Shown here piece after piece: positions 15,627-22,359 of a DNA stretch of 22,359 bases. The notes below the pieces were generated by a model. It did not search any database. It was given only the letters and a program-made list of their open reading frames with translations, and had not been told where the DNA came from. The DNA is from Hydrogenophaga sp. (GTDB lineage: Bacteria; Pseudomonadota; Gammaproteobacteria; Burkholderiales; Burkholderiaceae_C). Location of the stretch: the NCBI GenBank assembly GCA_021154985.1, contig JAJNQE010000176.1, positions 1 through 22,359 on the forward strand, read 5' to 3'. The translations under genes and the position numbers were made by a program. Positions within the stretch are counted from its first letter, which is position 1, and each line of letters begins with the position of its first letter.

Positions 15627-15648
15627 GCCCACGCGGGTTCAGCGCCCG
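15617..15648. terminator. Bidirectional hairpin containing both convergent stop codons
   Basis: CGGGCGCTGA (15617-15626) pairs perfectly with TCAGCGCCCG (15639-15648). Within the loop a G-T pair (15627/15638) and CCC-ACGC-GGG (15628-15637) extend it to 14 pairs with a 4-base loop. The last three bases of the left arm are the TGA of the small membrane gene, and the first three of the right arm are the TGA of ugpQ on the other strand. Neither side has a T-run, so it may be a 3'-end stabiliser or roadblock rather than a classic terminator. Confidence 0.65.
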
Positions 15649-16397
15649 GGCGCGAACAGCTCCAAGCGGTCTGTGATGATGCCGTCCAACCCCAGGTCGA
15701 GCAGGCGCTGGGCAGCCCAGTCGTCGTTCACCGTGTAGGCCAGCATGCGCAAACCGTTTGCGCGGGCGGTGGTCACCAGCGCCGTGTCCCACAGCGCGTG
15801 GTTGCAGACGATGGCCACGCATTCGAGCGAACGGGCCACGTCCAGCCAGCCGTCCCACAGCGTGTCCAGCAGCAGGCCGCGCGGCAGCTCGGGCGCGGTG
15901 AGCATGGCACCCTGCAAGGCCTCGGGCCGGAACGAGGTGAGCAGCGGTGGCCAGCCTGGCTGGTCTTGCCACAGGCGCTGAGCCGCGGCCGCCACGGCCC
16001 GGCCGGTCTGCGCTTCCAGGCCCGGTGTGGGTTTGATCTCGATGTTGAGCGAGCAGGCGTTGGCCTGGCAGAAGCGGGCCACCCCTTCGAGCGTGGCCAG
16101 GGGCTCGCCCGCAAAACCGCGCGAGTGCCAGCCGCCGGCGTCGAGCTGGCTCAGCGCGCTCCAGGATTGGTCACCGCCGACACCATGGCCGTTGGTGGTG
16201 CGGTCGAGCGTGTCGTCGTGCAGCAGGAACACCACGCCGTCGGCGCTGAGCTTGGCGTCGCACTCGGCCATGCGGTAGCCGTGCGCGGCGCCCAGGCGAA
16301 ACGCGGCCAGTGTGTTTTCAGGCGCGAGCTTGCCGGCGCCCCGGTGGGCGATCCAGCGTGGGTACAACCAGGGTGTTTGCCGATCTGCCACGGTCAC
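15639..16397 (-). CDS. ugpQ: Cytoplasmic glycerophosphodiester phosphodiesterase
   Basis: UgpQ hydrolyses glycerophosphodiesters, releasing sn-glycerol-3-phosphate and an alcohol, once they enter through the Ugp transporter. The 252-residue protein has no signal peptide. It carries the GDPD motifs: HRGAG at 18-22, PENT at 26-29, the metal-binding acidic pair Glu45 and Asp47, HDDTLDRTTNG at 60-70, and later IEIKP and the C-terminal DGIITDRLE. Length agrees with E. coli UgpQ (247). It starts with GTG at 16397, overlapping the ugpC stop codon by four bases (GTGA); a GGGAAACGGGT stretch upstream can act as ribosome binding site. A second GTG two codons later is possible. It is the last gene of the ugpBAECQ operon, convergent with the small membrane gene. 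Confidence 0.95.
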   Translation of the reverse strand: MTVADRQTPWLYPRWIAHRGAGKLAPENTLAAFRLGAAHGYRMAECDAKLSADGVVFLLHDDTLDRTTNGHGVGGDQSWSALSQLDAGGWHSRGFAGEPLATLEGVARFCQANACSLNIEIKPTPGLEAQTGRAVAAAAQRLWQDQPGWPPLLTSFRPEALQGAMLTAPELPRGLLLDTLWDGWLDVARSLECVAIVCNHALWDTALVTTARANGLRMLAYTVNDDWAAQRLLDLGLDGIITDRLELFAPGR

Positions 16398-17398
16398 ACC
16401 CGTTTCCCGGTGGACGCGTCAAACCAGTGCAGCCGGTCCTGCCGGGGCAGGGCGTGGATGGTGCTGCCCACCACCGGTGCGCCCTGGTCTTCGTGGGTGC
16501 GGATGATGAGCTTCTCGTCGCCCAGGCGGGCGTGCACCAGGCGCTCGGCACCCAGCAGTTCGACGGTGTCGACATGCAGCGCCCAGCCTTCGGTGCCGAT
16601 GTCCAGGTGCTCGGGGCGAATGCCCAGAATCTGGCCCGGCTTGCCGCCCGGTGCAGCCTTCAGCAGGTTCATGGGTGGCGAGCCGATGAAGCTGGCCACG
16701 AAGGTGGTGGCGGGGCGCGAATACACCTCTTCGGGTGTGCCGAACTGCTCCATGTTGCCGGCGTTCATCACGATCATGCGTTCGGCCAGGGTCATGGCTT
16801 CGACCTGATCGTGCGTGACGAAGAGCGAGGTGATGCCGAGCTCGCGGTGCAGCTTCTGAATTTCCAGCCGGGTCTGGGCGCGCAGCTTGGCATCGAGGTT
16901 GGACAGTGGCTCGTCAAACAGGAACACCTGTGGCTGGCGCACGATGGCGCGGCCCATGGCCACGCGCTGGCGCTGGCCGCCCGAGAGCTCGCGCGGCTTG
17001 CGGGTGAGCAGGTGGCCCAGTTCCAGAATGCCGGCGGCCTTGTCCACGCGTTGCTTGATCTCGGCGATCGGGACCTTCTTGATCTTCAGGCCGTAGGCCA
17101 TGTTGTCGAACACGGTCATGTGCGGGTACAGCGCATAGTTCTGGAACACCATCGCGATGTCGCGCTCGGCCGGCTCGAGTTCATTGACGACCCGCTCGCC
17201 GATGCAGATGTCGCCACCGCTCACCTCTTCCAGTCCGGCGACCATGCGCAGCAGGGTCGATTTGCCGCAGCCCGAGGGGCCAACGATCACGATGAATTCG
17301 CCGTTGGAGATTTCAGCGTTGACGCCGTGGATGACTTGCAGCGCGGTCTTGCCGGTGCCGTAGCGCTTGATGACGTTGCGCAGGGAAATGGAGGCCAT
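16394..17398 (-). CDS. ugpC: sn-glycerol-3-phosphate ABC transporter ATP-binding protein
   Basis: UgpC is the ATPase that drives the UgpAE permease. The 334-residue protein belongs to the MalK/UgpC type: Walker A GPSGCGKST at 40-48, Q-loop in FQNYALYPHM near 85-94, signature LSGGQRQR at 138-145, Walker B VFLFDEP at 158-164, switch His196, and a C-terminal regulatory OB-fold part from about residue 240 (LGIRPEHLDI). It is somewhat shorter than E. coli UgpC (356). The ATG at 17398 gives the conserved N-terminus MASISLRNVIKRYG; the frame extends 17 more codons upstream into ugpE without need. It lies 31 bases after ugpE and overlaps ugpQ by four bases. A sugar substrate is conceivable for this ATPase family, but the linked ugpQ argues for glycerol-3-phosphate. 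Confidence 0.94.
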   Translation of the reverse strand: MASISLRNVIKRYGTGKTALQVIHGVNAEISNGEFIVIVGPSGCGKSTLLRMVAGLEEVSGGDICIGERVVNELEPAERDIAMVFQNYALYPHMTVFDNMAYGLKIKKVPIAEIKQRVDKAAGILELGHLLTRKPRELSGGQRQRVAMGRAIVRQPQVFLFDEPLSNLDAKLRAQTRLEIQKLHRELGITSLFVTHDQVEAMTLAERMIVMNAGNMEQFGTPEEVYSRPATTFVASFIGSPPMNLLKAAPGGKPGQILGIRPEHLDIGTEGWALHVDTVELLGAERLVHARLGDEKLIIRTHEDQGAPVVGSTIHALPRQDRLHWFDASTGKRV

Positions 17399-17429
17399 GA
17401 AGTTCTCTGTTGTTGTTGGATGGAAGGAC

Positions 17430-18284
17430 TTACTTTTCAGTGTCCACAAGCCCTTTGACGAACCAGCGCTGCATGAAGATCACGACCAGTGCCGGGGGCA
17501 GCATCGCCAGGATGGCGGTGGCCATCACCACATTCCATTCGGTGTACGAATCGCCCGAGATCAGGCGCTTGATGCCCATGACCACCGGGTACATGGACTC
17601 GTCGGTGGTCACCAGCAGCGGCCACAGGTACTGGTTCCAGCCGTAGATGAACTGGATCACGAACAGCGCGGCGATCGAGGTCTTGGACAGCGGCAACAGC
17701 ACGTCCTTGAAGAAGCGCATGGGCCCCGCACCGTCCATGCGCGCGGCCTCCACCAGTTCGTCGGGCACGGTCAGAAAGAACTGCCTGAACAAAAAGGTGG
17801 CCGTGGCCGAAGCAATCAGCGGCACAGTGAGGCCGGCGTAGGTGTTGAGCATGCCCAGGTTGGCCACCACTTCGTAGGTGGGTCCGATGCGCACCTCCAC
17901 CGGTAGCATCAGGGTGACGAAGATCATCCAGAACACCAGGTTGCGCATCGGGAAGCGGAAGTACACGATGGCAAAGGCCGAGAGCAGCGAGATGGCGATC
18001 TTGCCGATGGTGATCACCAGCGCGCTCACCAGACTCACCCACATCATGGGCGCGGCGGCGGCAATCTTGCTGCCAGCCTCGGTTTCACCGCCAAAGAGCG
18101 CGGTGCGGTAGGTTGCCAGCATGTTGTTGCCAGGCACCAGCGACATGGGAAAAGACTGCGCGATCTGCTCCGAAGTCTGCGTTGAGCCGACCAGGGTGAT
18201 GTAGAGCGGAAAGCCGACAACGAGCACGCCGAGGATCAGCACGACGTGGGACAGGACCGTGAGGCCAGGGCGTTTTTCGATCAT
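17430..18284 (-). CDS. ugpE: sn-glycerol-3-phosphate ABC transporter permease UgpE
   Basis: UgpE is one of the two permease subunits (MalG-like). The 284-residue protein has six predicted membrane helices, beginning at about residues 10-32 (VLSHVVLILGVLVVGFPLYITLV). The EAA loop that docks UgpC reads EAARMDGAGPMRFFKDVLLPLSK, near residues 185-207. The C-terminus (IFMQRWFVKGLVDTEK) follows the usual MalG-family pattern, and length matches E. coli UgpE (281). The start codon overlaps the ugpA stop by one base (TGATG at 18282-18286), so the two permeases are translationally coupled. Confidence 0.94.
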   Translation of the reverse strand: MIEKRPGLTVLSHVVLILGVLVVGFPLYITLVGSTQTSEQIAQSFPMSLVPGNNMLATYRTALFGGETEAGSKIAAAAPMMWVSLVSALVITIGKIAISLLSAFAIVYFRFPMRNLVFWMIFVTLMLPVEVRIGPTYEVVANLGMLNTYAGLTVPLIASATATFLFRQFFLTVPDELVEAARMDGAGPMRFFKDVLLPLSKTSIAALFVIQFIYGWNQYLWPLLVTTDESMYPVVMGIKRLISGDSYTEWNVVMATAILAMLPPALVVIFMQRWFVKGLVDTEK

Positions 18285-19165
18285 CAGTACTGCACCTTCT
18301 TCTCGACAAAACGGAACTGGATCACCGTGAGCGTGATGACCACCACCATCAGCACCACCGACTGCGCGGCCGAGCCACCCATATCAAGCGCCTTGAAGCC
18401 GTCGTAGTAGACCTTGTAGACCAGGATGGCTGTGTCTTTGCCCGGCCCGCCCTGGGTCGTCGCGTCGACGATGCCGAAGGTGTCGAAGAAGGCGTAGACG
18501 ATGTTGATCACCAGCAGGAAGAAGGTGGTGGGCGAGAGCAGCGGGAACACGATGGACCAGAAACGGCGCCAGGGGCCCGCACCGTCGATGGCGGCGGCTT
18601 CGATCAGCGACTTGGGGATGGACTGCAGGCCCGCCAGGAAAAACAGGAAGTTGTAGGAAATCTGCTTCCACACGGCGGCTGCCACGATCAGGGTCATGGC
18701 ATGGTCGGCGTCCAGCAGGTGGTTCCACTCGATGCCCACCGCGCGCAGGTAGTACGCCACCACACCCATGGGCGATGCGAACATGAAGAGCCACAACACG
18801 CCGGCCACCACGGGCGCCACGGCGTAGGGCCAGATGAGCAGCGTCTTGTAGACCCCGGAGCCCTTGAGCACGCGGTCGGCATACACGGCCAGCAGCAGCG
18901 CGATCGACAGGCCGATCACCGCAACCAGCAGCGAAAACACCGCTGTGGTGGTGAACGACGCGAGGTAGGTGTCGTCGGCCCACAGGCGCCGGAAGTTCTC
19001 CAGCCCCACGAATTCGGTGGACAGCCCGAACGGGTCTTGCGTGAGCAAGCTCTGGTAGAGCGCCTGGGCGGCCGGCCAGAAGAAAAATACCAGCACGATG
19101 GCCATCTGCGGCGCGATCAGCGCCCAGGGCAGCCACGACGACTTGAACCGAACACGTTTTTCCAT
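18284..19165 (-). CDS. ugpA: sn-glycerol-3-phosphate ABC transporter permease UgpA
   Basis: UgpA is the other permease subunit (MalF-like) and pairs with UgpE. The 293-residue protein has about six membrane helices, starting at residues 12-33 (LPWALIAPQMAIVLVFFFWPAAQALYQSLL). Its EAA loop reads EAAAIDGAGPWRRFWSIVFPLLSPT, near residues 190-214. E. coli UgpA has 295 residues. The first gene, ugpB, lies 110 bases upstream on the same strand, with an intrinsic terminator in the gap, so ugpA-ugpE-ugpC-ugpQ is probably transcribed less than ugpB. Confidence 0.94.
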   Translation of the reverse strand: MEKRVRFKSSWLPWALIAPQMAIVLVFFFWPAAQALYQSLLTQDPFGLSTEFVGLENFRRLWADDTYLASFTTTAVFSLLVAVIGLSIALLLAVYADRVLKGSGVYKTLLIWPYAVAPVVAGVLWLFMFASPMGVVAYYLRAVGIEWNHLLDADHAMTLIVAAAVWKQISYNFLFFLAGLQSIPKSLIEAAAIDGAGPWRRFWSIVFPLLSPTTFFLLVINIVYAFFDTFGIVDATTQGGPGKDTAILVYKVYYDGFKALDMGGSAAQSVVLMVVVITLTVIQFRFVEKKVQY

Positions 19166-19204
19166 GGGGCTTTCAGTTCATCAAAAAGAAGAGGTCATGC
19201 AACG

Positions 19205-19245
19205 AAAAACCCGCCCCGGTCGGTGGTGCCGACGGTGGGGCGGGT
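19205..19245 (-). terminator. Intrinsic terminator between ugpB and ugpA
   Basis: On the minus strand ACCCGCCCC pairs with GGGGCGGGT (outer arms 19237-19245 and 19209-19217, nine perfect pairs). An inner GTCGG/CCGAC stem (19219-19223 and 19229-19233) continues it, and the 3' arm is followed by a run of five T. This is a textbook intrinsic terminator placed 30 bases after the ugpB stop and about 40 bases before ugpA. Partial read-through would make binding protein in excess over permease and ATPase. Confidence 0.85.
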
Positions 19246-19275
19246 GGGGCACCGCGAAGTGCCCGGGCGAGAATA

Positions 19276-20592
19276 TCAGGACTTGTTGGCTTTTTCGAAG
19301 CGTTCCAGCTGCTCATTGCCGCGTTTCACTGCGGTGTCCAGCGCTTCCTTGGCCGACTTCTTTCCAGCCCAGACCTGCTCCAGCTCTTCGTCGTTGATGG
19401 TGCGGATCTGCACGAAGTTGCCCAGGCGGATGCCGCGCGACTTGTCGGTCGTCTTGCGGATCATCTGCGTCACCGACACGTCGGTGCCCGGGTTCTGCTT
19501 GTAAAAACCGCTGGCATCGGTCAGCTTGAACGACTCGAGCGTCACGGGCAAATACCCGGTGCGCTGGTGGCTCTTGGCCGCTTCGGCCGGCTTGGAGAGG
19601 TGGGCGAAGAACTGGGCCACGCCTTTGTATTCATCGGCCTTCTTGCCCGACATCACCCACAGGCTCGCGCCACCGATCACCGTGTTTTGCGGTGCGCCCG
19701 CCACGTCGGGGTAGTAGGGCAGGGTGCCGATGCCAGAGGCGAACTTGCTGTTGCGCTTGATGTTGCCGTACAGCGCCGAGGAGCCGGTGGTCATGGCGCA
19801 CTCGCCCGAGACAAACGTGGCGTCGGCCGCATTGCCGCGACCCTTGTAGACAAACAGGCCGGTTTTGGCCATGTTGGCCAGGTTCTCGATGTGGCGCACG
19901 TGCAGCGGCGTGTTGAAGTTCAGGCGGGCGTCGATGCCGCGCATGCCGTTGCCTTTGGTGGCGAACTCGGTGTTGTGCCAGGCCGAGAAGCTCTCGAGCT
20001 GCGTCCAGCTCACCCAGCTGGTGGTGAACGGGCACTTGTGGCCGGCAGCCTTGAGTTTGCCTGCGGCCAGGGCCACTTCCGGCCAGGTCTTGGGTGGGTT
20101 CTCGGGGTCCATGCCGGCTGCCTTGAACGCGTCCTTGTTGTAGTGGAAGACGGGCGTCGAGCTGTTGAAGGGGAAGCTCAGCATCTGGCCGTTGGGGGCG
20201 GTGTAGTAGCCCGCCACCGCCGGCACGTAGGCCGCCGGGTTGAAGGTCACGCCCGCGTCCTGCATGACCTTGCCCACGGGCACGATCGCGCCCTTGCTGG
20301 CCATCATGGTGGCGGTGCCCACTTCAAAGACCTGCAGGATGTGGGGTGCATTGCCCGAGCGGAAGGCTGCGATGGCCGCCGTCATGGACTCGTCGTAGCT
20401 GCCCTTGAACGTCGGCACGATCTTGTACTGCGTCTGGCTGGCGTTGTAGTCCTTGGCAAGGTCGTTGACCCACTCACCGAGGGCACCACCCATGGAATGC
20501 CACCACTGGATCTCGGTCTGGGCATGAACGGGGCCGCTGATGAGGGCGGCCAGCGCCAGGGCGCCGGTCAAGGGAAGAAAGCGTTTCTGCAT
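19276..20592 (-). CDS. ugpB: sn-glycerol-3-phosphate-binding periplasmic protein
   Basis: UgpB captures glycerol-3-phosphate or glycerophosphodiesters in the periplasm and delivers them to UgpAE. The 438-residue protein, the same length as E. coli UgpB, has a Sec signal peptide (MQKR, hydrophobic core 8-20, cleavage after VHA at residue 24). The mature part starts TEIQWWHSMGGALGEWVNDL, the conserved ligand-site beginning. Further family features are FNSSTPVFHYNKDAFKAAG, SWTQLESFSAWHN and GGASLWVMSGK. An AGGAGC ribosome binding site precedes the ATG at 20592; the open frame extends 30 codons upstream without signal character. It heads the ugpBAECQ operon. A promoter is predicted at 20654-20682. 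I see no convincing Pho box, although E. coli ugp is controlled by PhoB. Confidence 0.95.
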   Translation of the reverse strand: MQKRFLPLTGALALAALISGPVHAQTEIQWWHSMGGALGEWVNDLAKDYNASQTQYKIVPTFKGSYDESMTAAIAAFRSGNAPHILQVFEVGTATMMASKGAIVPVGKVMQDAGVTFNPAAYVPAVAGYYTAPNGQMLSFPFNSSTPVFHYNKDAFKAAGMDPENPPKTWPEVALAAGKLKAAGHKCPFTTSWVSWTQLESFSAWHNTEFATKGNGMRGIDARLNFNTPLHVRHIENLANMAKTGLFVYKGRGNAADATFVSGECAMTTGSSALYGNIKRNSKFASGIGTLPYYPDVAGAPQNTVIGGASLWVMSGKKADEYKGVAQFFAHLSKPAEAAKSHQRTGYLPVTLESFKLTDASGFYKQNPGTDVSVTQMIRKTTDKSRGIRLGNFVQIRTINDEELEQVWAGKKSAKEALDTAVKRGNEQLERFEKANKS

Positions 20593-20619
20593 GGTTGCTC
20601 CTGAATGTCGTGATGCGGG

Positions 20620-20639
20620 AGGCCGTAGGGTATCGGCCT
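20620..20639 (-). other. Hairpin in the ugpB 5' untranslated region
   Basis: AGGCCG (20620-20625) and CGGCCT (20634-20639) form a perfect 6-bp stem with an 8-base loop. It lies between the predicted ugpB start of transcription (near 20647) and the ribosome binding site, so it would be the 5' end structure of the mRNA. It may stabilise the message. On the plus strand it is followed by TTT, but no plus-strand transcript is expected there. Confidence 0.35.
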
Positions 20640-20653
20640 TTTGTGACGAATCG

Positions 20654-20682
20654 ATTGCAACGGCGTTTCCCGGGCATGACAA
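20654..20682 (-). promoter_or_regulatory. Predicted sigma-70 promoter of the ugp operon
   Basis: On the minus strand TTGTCA (20682-20677, 5 of 6 consensus) and TGCAAT (20659-20654, 4 of 6) are separated by exactly 17 bases. Transcription would start near 20647, giving a leader of about 55 bases before the ugpB ATG. No other pair this good occurs in the 176-base gap between ugpB and the divergent oxidoreductase gene. Confidence 0.5.
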
Positions 20683-20768
20683 CAGGGGTTTCCATAAGGG
20701 GGGAAGGTGAATGGCCCCTGCGGTACCATCTTGGGCTACCCACTGTCACGTTGGCGTCTGCCACACCC

Positions 20769-22359
20769 ATGAACGCTCCCACACCGCTCTCGCTCTTCGC
20801 CGTGGACACCGACGAAGCTCCGCGCCTGCGCGAGATTCCTTACAACTACACCTCGTTCTCCGACCGCGAAATCGTGCAGCGTTTGCTGGGCGAACGGGCC
20901 TGGGCCTTGCTGAACGAACTGCGTGGCGAACGCCGCACCGGCCGCTCGGCCCGCATGTTGTACGAGGTGCTGGGCGACATCTGGGTGGTGCAGCGCAACC
21001 CGTATTTGCAGGACGACCTGCTCGACACCCCCAAACGTCGCAAACAACTGGTCGATGCCTTGCACCACCGCTTGGGCGAGGTGCAAAAACGCCGCACGCC
21101 GCAGGACGACGCCGGGCGAGACCAACTGGTGGCCGAACTGCTGCAAGCCGCCAAGGGCGCGGTGGACGCGTTTTCGCGATCGTTTGAAGACATGGCCGCG
21201 CTGCGCCAGCGCGCCACCAAGGCGCTGCGCAAGCTCACCGCCCACGACAACATCAAATTCGACGGCCTCTCGCGTGTGTCGCACGTGACTGATGCGACCG
21301 ACTGGCGCGTCGAATACCCCTTCGTGGTGCTCACGCCCGACACCGAAACCGAGATGGCCTTGCTGGTCAAGGGTTGCTACGAACTGGGTTTGACCATCAT
21401 TCCGCGCGGGGGCGGCACCGGCTACACCGGCGGCGCCATTCCGCTCACCTGGAAGAGCGCGGTGATCAACACCGAAAAGCTCGAAGCCATGACCGAGGTG
21501 GAGTGGGTCAAGGCGCCCGGTCACGACCAACCCCTGCCCACCATCTGGACCGAGGCCGGTGTGGTCACGCAGCGCGTGGCCGATGCGGCCGAGCGCGCAG
21601 GCCATGTGTTTGCGGTCGACCCCACGTCGGCCGAGGCTTCGTGTGTGGGTGGCAACATCGCCATGAACGCCGGCGGCAAGAAAGCGGTGCTCTGGGGCAC
21701 GGCGCTGGACAACCTGCTGAGCTGGCGCATGGTCACGCCCCAAGCCCAGTGGCTCGAAGTCACCCGTCTGGACCACAACCTGGGCAAGATCCACGACGCC
21801 GACGTCGCCAGCTTCGAATTGAAGTATTTCGAGGCGGACGGCAAGACGCCGGTGCGCACCGAACAACTGGTGATCCCCGGCAAGACGTTCCGCAAGGAAG
21901 GCCTGGGCAAGGACGTGACCGACAAGTTCCTGAGCGGCCTGCCCGGCATTCAGAAAGAAGGCTGCGACGGCCTGATCACCAGCGCACGCTGGGTGGTGCA
22001 CCGCATGCCCGAGCACGTGCGCACCGTGTGCCTGGAGTTTTTCGGCAACCCGCGCGACTGCGTGCCCTCGATCGTGGAGATCAAGGACTTCATGTTCGCC
22101 GAGCAGCGTGCCGGCTGCGCGATCCTGGCCGGGTTGGAGCATCTGGACGATCGCTACCTGAAGGCGGTCGGCTACGCCACCAAGAGCAAGCGCGGCGGCT
22201 TGCCGAAGATGGTGCTGGTGGGTGACATCGCCGGCGACGACGCCGACTCCGTGGCGCGCGCCGCCAGCGAGGTGGTGCGCATCGCCAATTCGCGCCACGG
22301 CGAAGGCTTCGTCGCGGTGAGCGCCGACGCGCGCAAGAAGTTCTGGCTCGACCGCAAGC
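20769..22359 (+). CDS. DUF3683/FAD-linked oxidoreductase, GlcD/D-lactate dehydrogenase-like (partial, 3' end outside window)
   Basis: The reading from the ATG at 20769 is open to the window end (530 codons). Residues about 20-140 (REIPYNYTSFSDREIVQRLLG onward) look like the DUF3683 domain found at the N-terminus of large FAD oxidoreductases. A PCMH-type FAD-binding domain follows, with RGGGTGYTGG from residue 213 and DPTSAEASCVGGNIAMNAGG at 284-303, both contacting FAD in the GlcD/D-lactate dehydrogenase family. By family habit the missing part should include the FAD-oxidase C-terminal domain and possibly Fe-S and CCG domains, for a total above 1,000 residues; this is inferred. The substrate is probably a 2-hydroxy acid but is not shown. 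It is divergent from ugpB. No strong ribosome binding site precedes the ATG, but homology-like sequence starts soon after it. Confidence 0.85.
   Translation, partial: MNAPTPLSLFAVDTDEAPRLREIPYNYTSFSDREIVQRLLGERAWALLNELRGERRTGRSARMLYEVLGDIWVVQRNPYLQDDLLDTPKRRKQLVDALHHRLGEVQKRRTPQDDAGRDQLVAELLQAAKGAVDAFSRSFEDMAALRQRATKALRKLTAHDNIKFDGLSRVSHVTDATDWRVEYPFVVLTPDTETEMALLVKGCYELGLTIIPRGGGTGYTGGAIPLTWKSAVINTEKLEAMTEVEWVKAPGHDQPLPTIWTEAGVVTQRVADAAERAGHVFAVDPTSAEASCVGGNIAMNAGGKKAVLWGTALDNLLSWRMVTPQAQWLEVTRLDHNLGKIHDADVASFELKYFEADGKTPVRTEQLVIPGKTFRKEGLGKDVTDKFLSGLPGIQKEGCDGLITSARWVVHRMPEHVRTVCLEFFGNPRDCVPSIVEIKDFMFAEQRAGCAILAGLEHLDDRYLKAVGYATKSKRGGLPKMVLVGDIAGDDADSVARAASEVVRIANSRHGEGFVAVSADARKKFWLDRK

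Noticed and set aside
20593..20768. Possible Pho box for ugp (TGTCA-like words near 20677 and 20742)
   Set aside because: The words do not form two 7-base repeats with the required 4-base spacing on either strand.

Overview
This 22.4 kb window is GC-rich chromosomal DNA from a beta-proteobacterium, most likely of the Comamonadaceae (Hydrogenophaga/Acidovorax-like). That placement is an inference. It rests on protein character, on gene neighbourhoods (hemA-prfA-prmC-grxD; a Crp/Fnr regulator next to ftsK-lolA-rarA), on a DUF3683-type FAD oxidoreductase, and on an intergenic GC-rich repeat of a kind I associate with Comamonadaceae genomes. Almost everything is core or housekeeping. I see no phage, integrase, transposase, CRISPR array, tRNA or rRNA, and no gap without a gene exceeds about 230 bases.

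Layout. (1) 1-1270, minus strand: the start of rpmB (L28, cut by the window edge) and trxB. (2) 1424-6516, plus strand: a Crp/Fnr-family regulator, ftsK (chromosome segregation), lolA (lipoprotein carrier) and rarA (replication-fork maintenance). (3) 6746-10293, plus strand: livH-livM-livG-livF, a complete HAAT/branched-chain amino acid ABC transporter core without a binding-protein gene. It is preceded by a 229-base leader with a promoter-like -10, an inverted repeat and a terminator-like hairpin. (4) 10294-10416: a repeat/hairpin region between convergent genes. (5) 10417-11421, minus strand: a stand-alone Lon-like AAA+ ATPase. (6) 11618-15311, minus strand: hemA-prfA-prmC-grxD, joining the first step of tetrapyrrole synthesis, release factor 1, its methyltransferase and a CGFS glutaredoxin; it ends at a strong hairpin. 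(7) 15360-15626, plus strand: a small three-helix membrane protein of unknown function, divergent from hemA. (8) 15639-20592, minus strand: ugpB-ugpA-ugpE-ugpC-ugpQ, a complete glycerol-3-phosphate/glycerophosphodiester uptake and hydrolysis operon, with an intrinsic terminator between ugpB and ugpA. (9) 20769 to the window end, plus strand: the N-terminal 530 residues of a large DUF3683/FAD-linked oxidoreductase.

I found no clearly new multi-gene system. The most interesting material is regulatory. It includes the liv leader with two mutually exclusive hairpins, a hemA promoter that predicts a leaderless mRNA, a 14-pair hairpin containing the stop codons of two convergent genes, and the intra-operon terminator of ugp. 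The least understood proteins are the protease-less Lon-like ATPase, the small membrane protein and the DUF3683 oxidoreductase.
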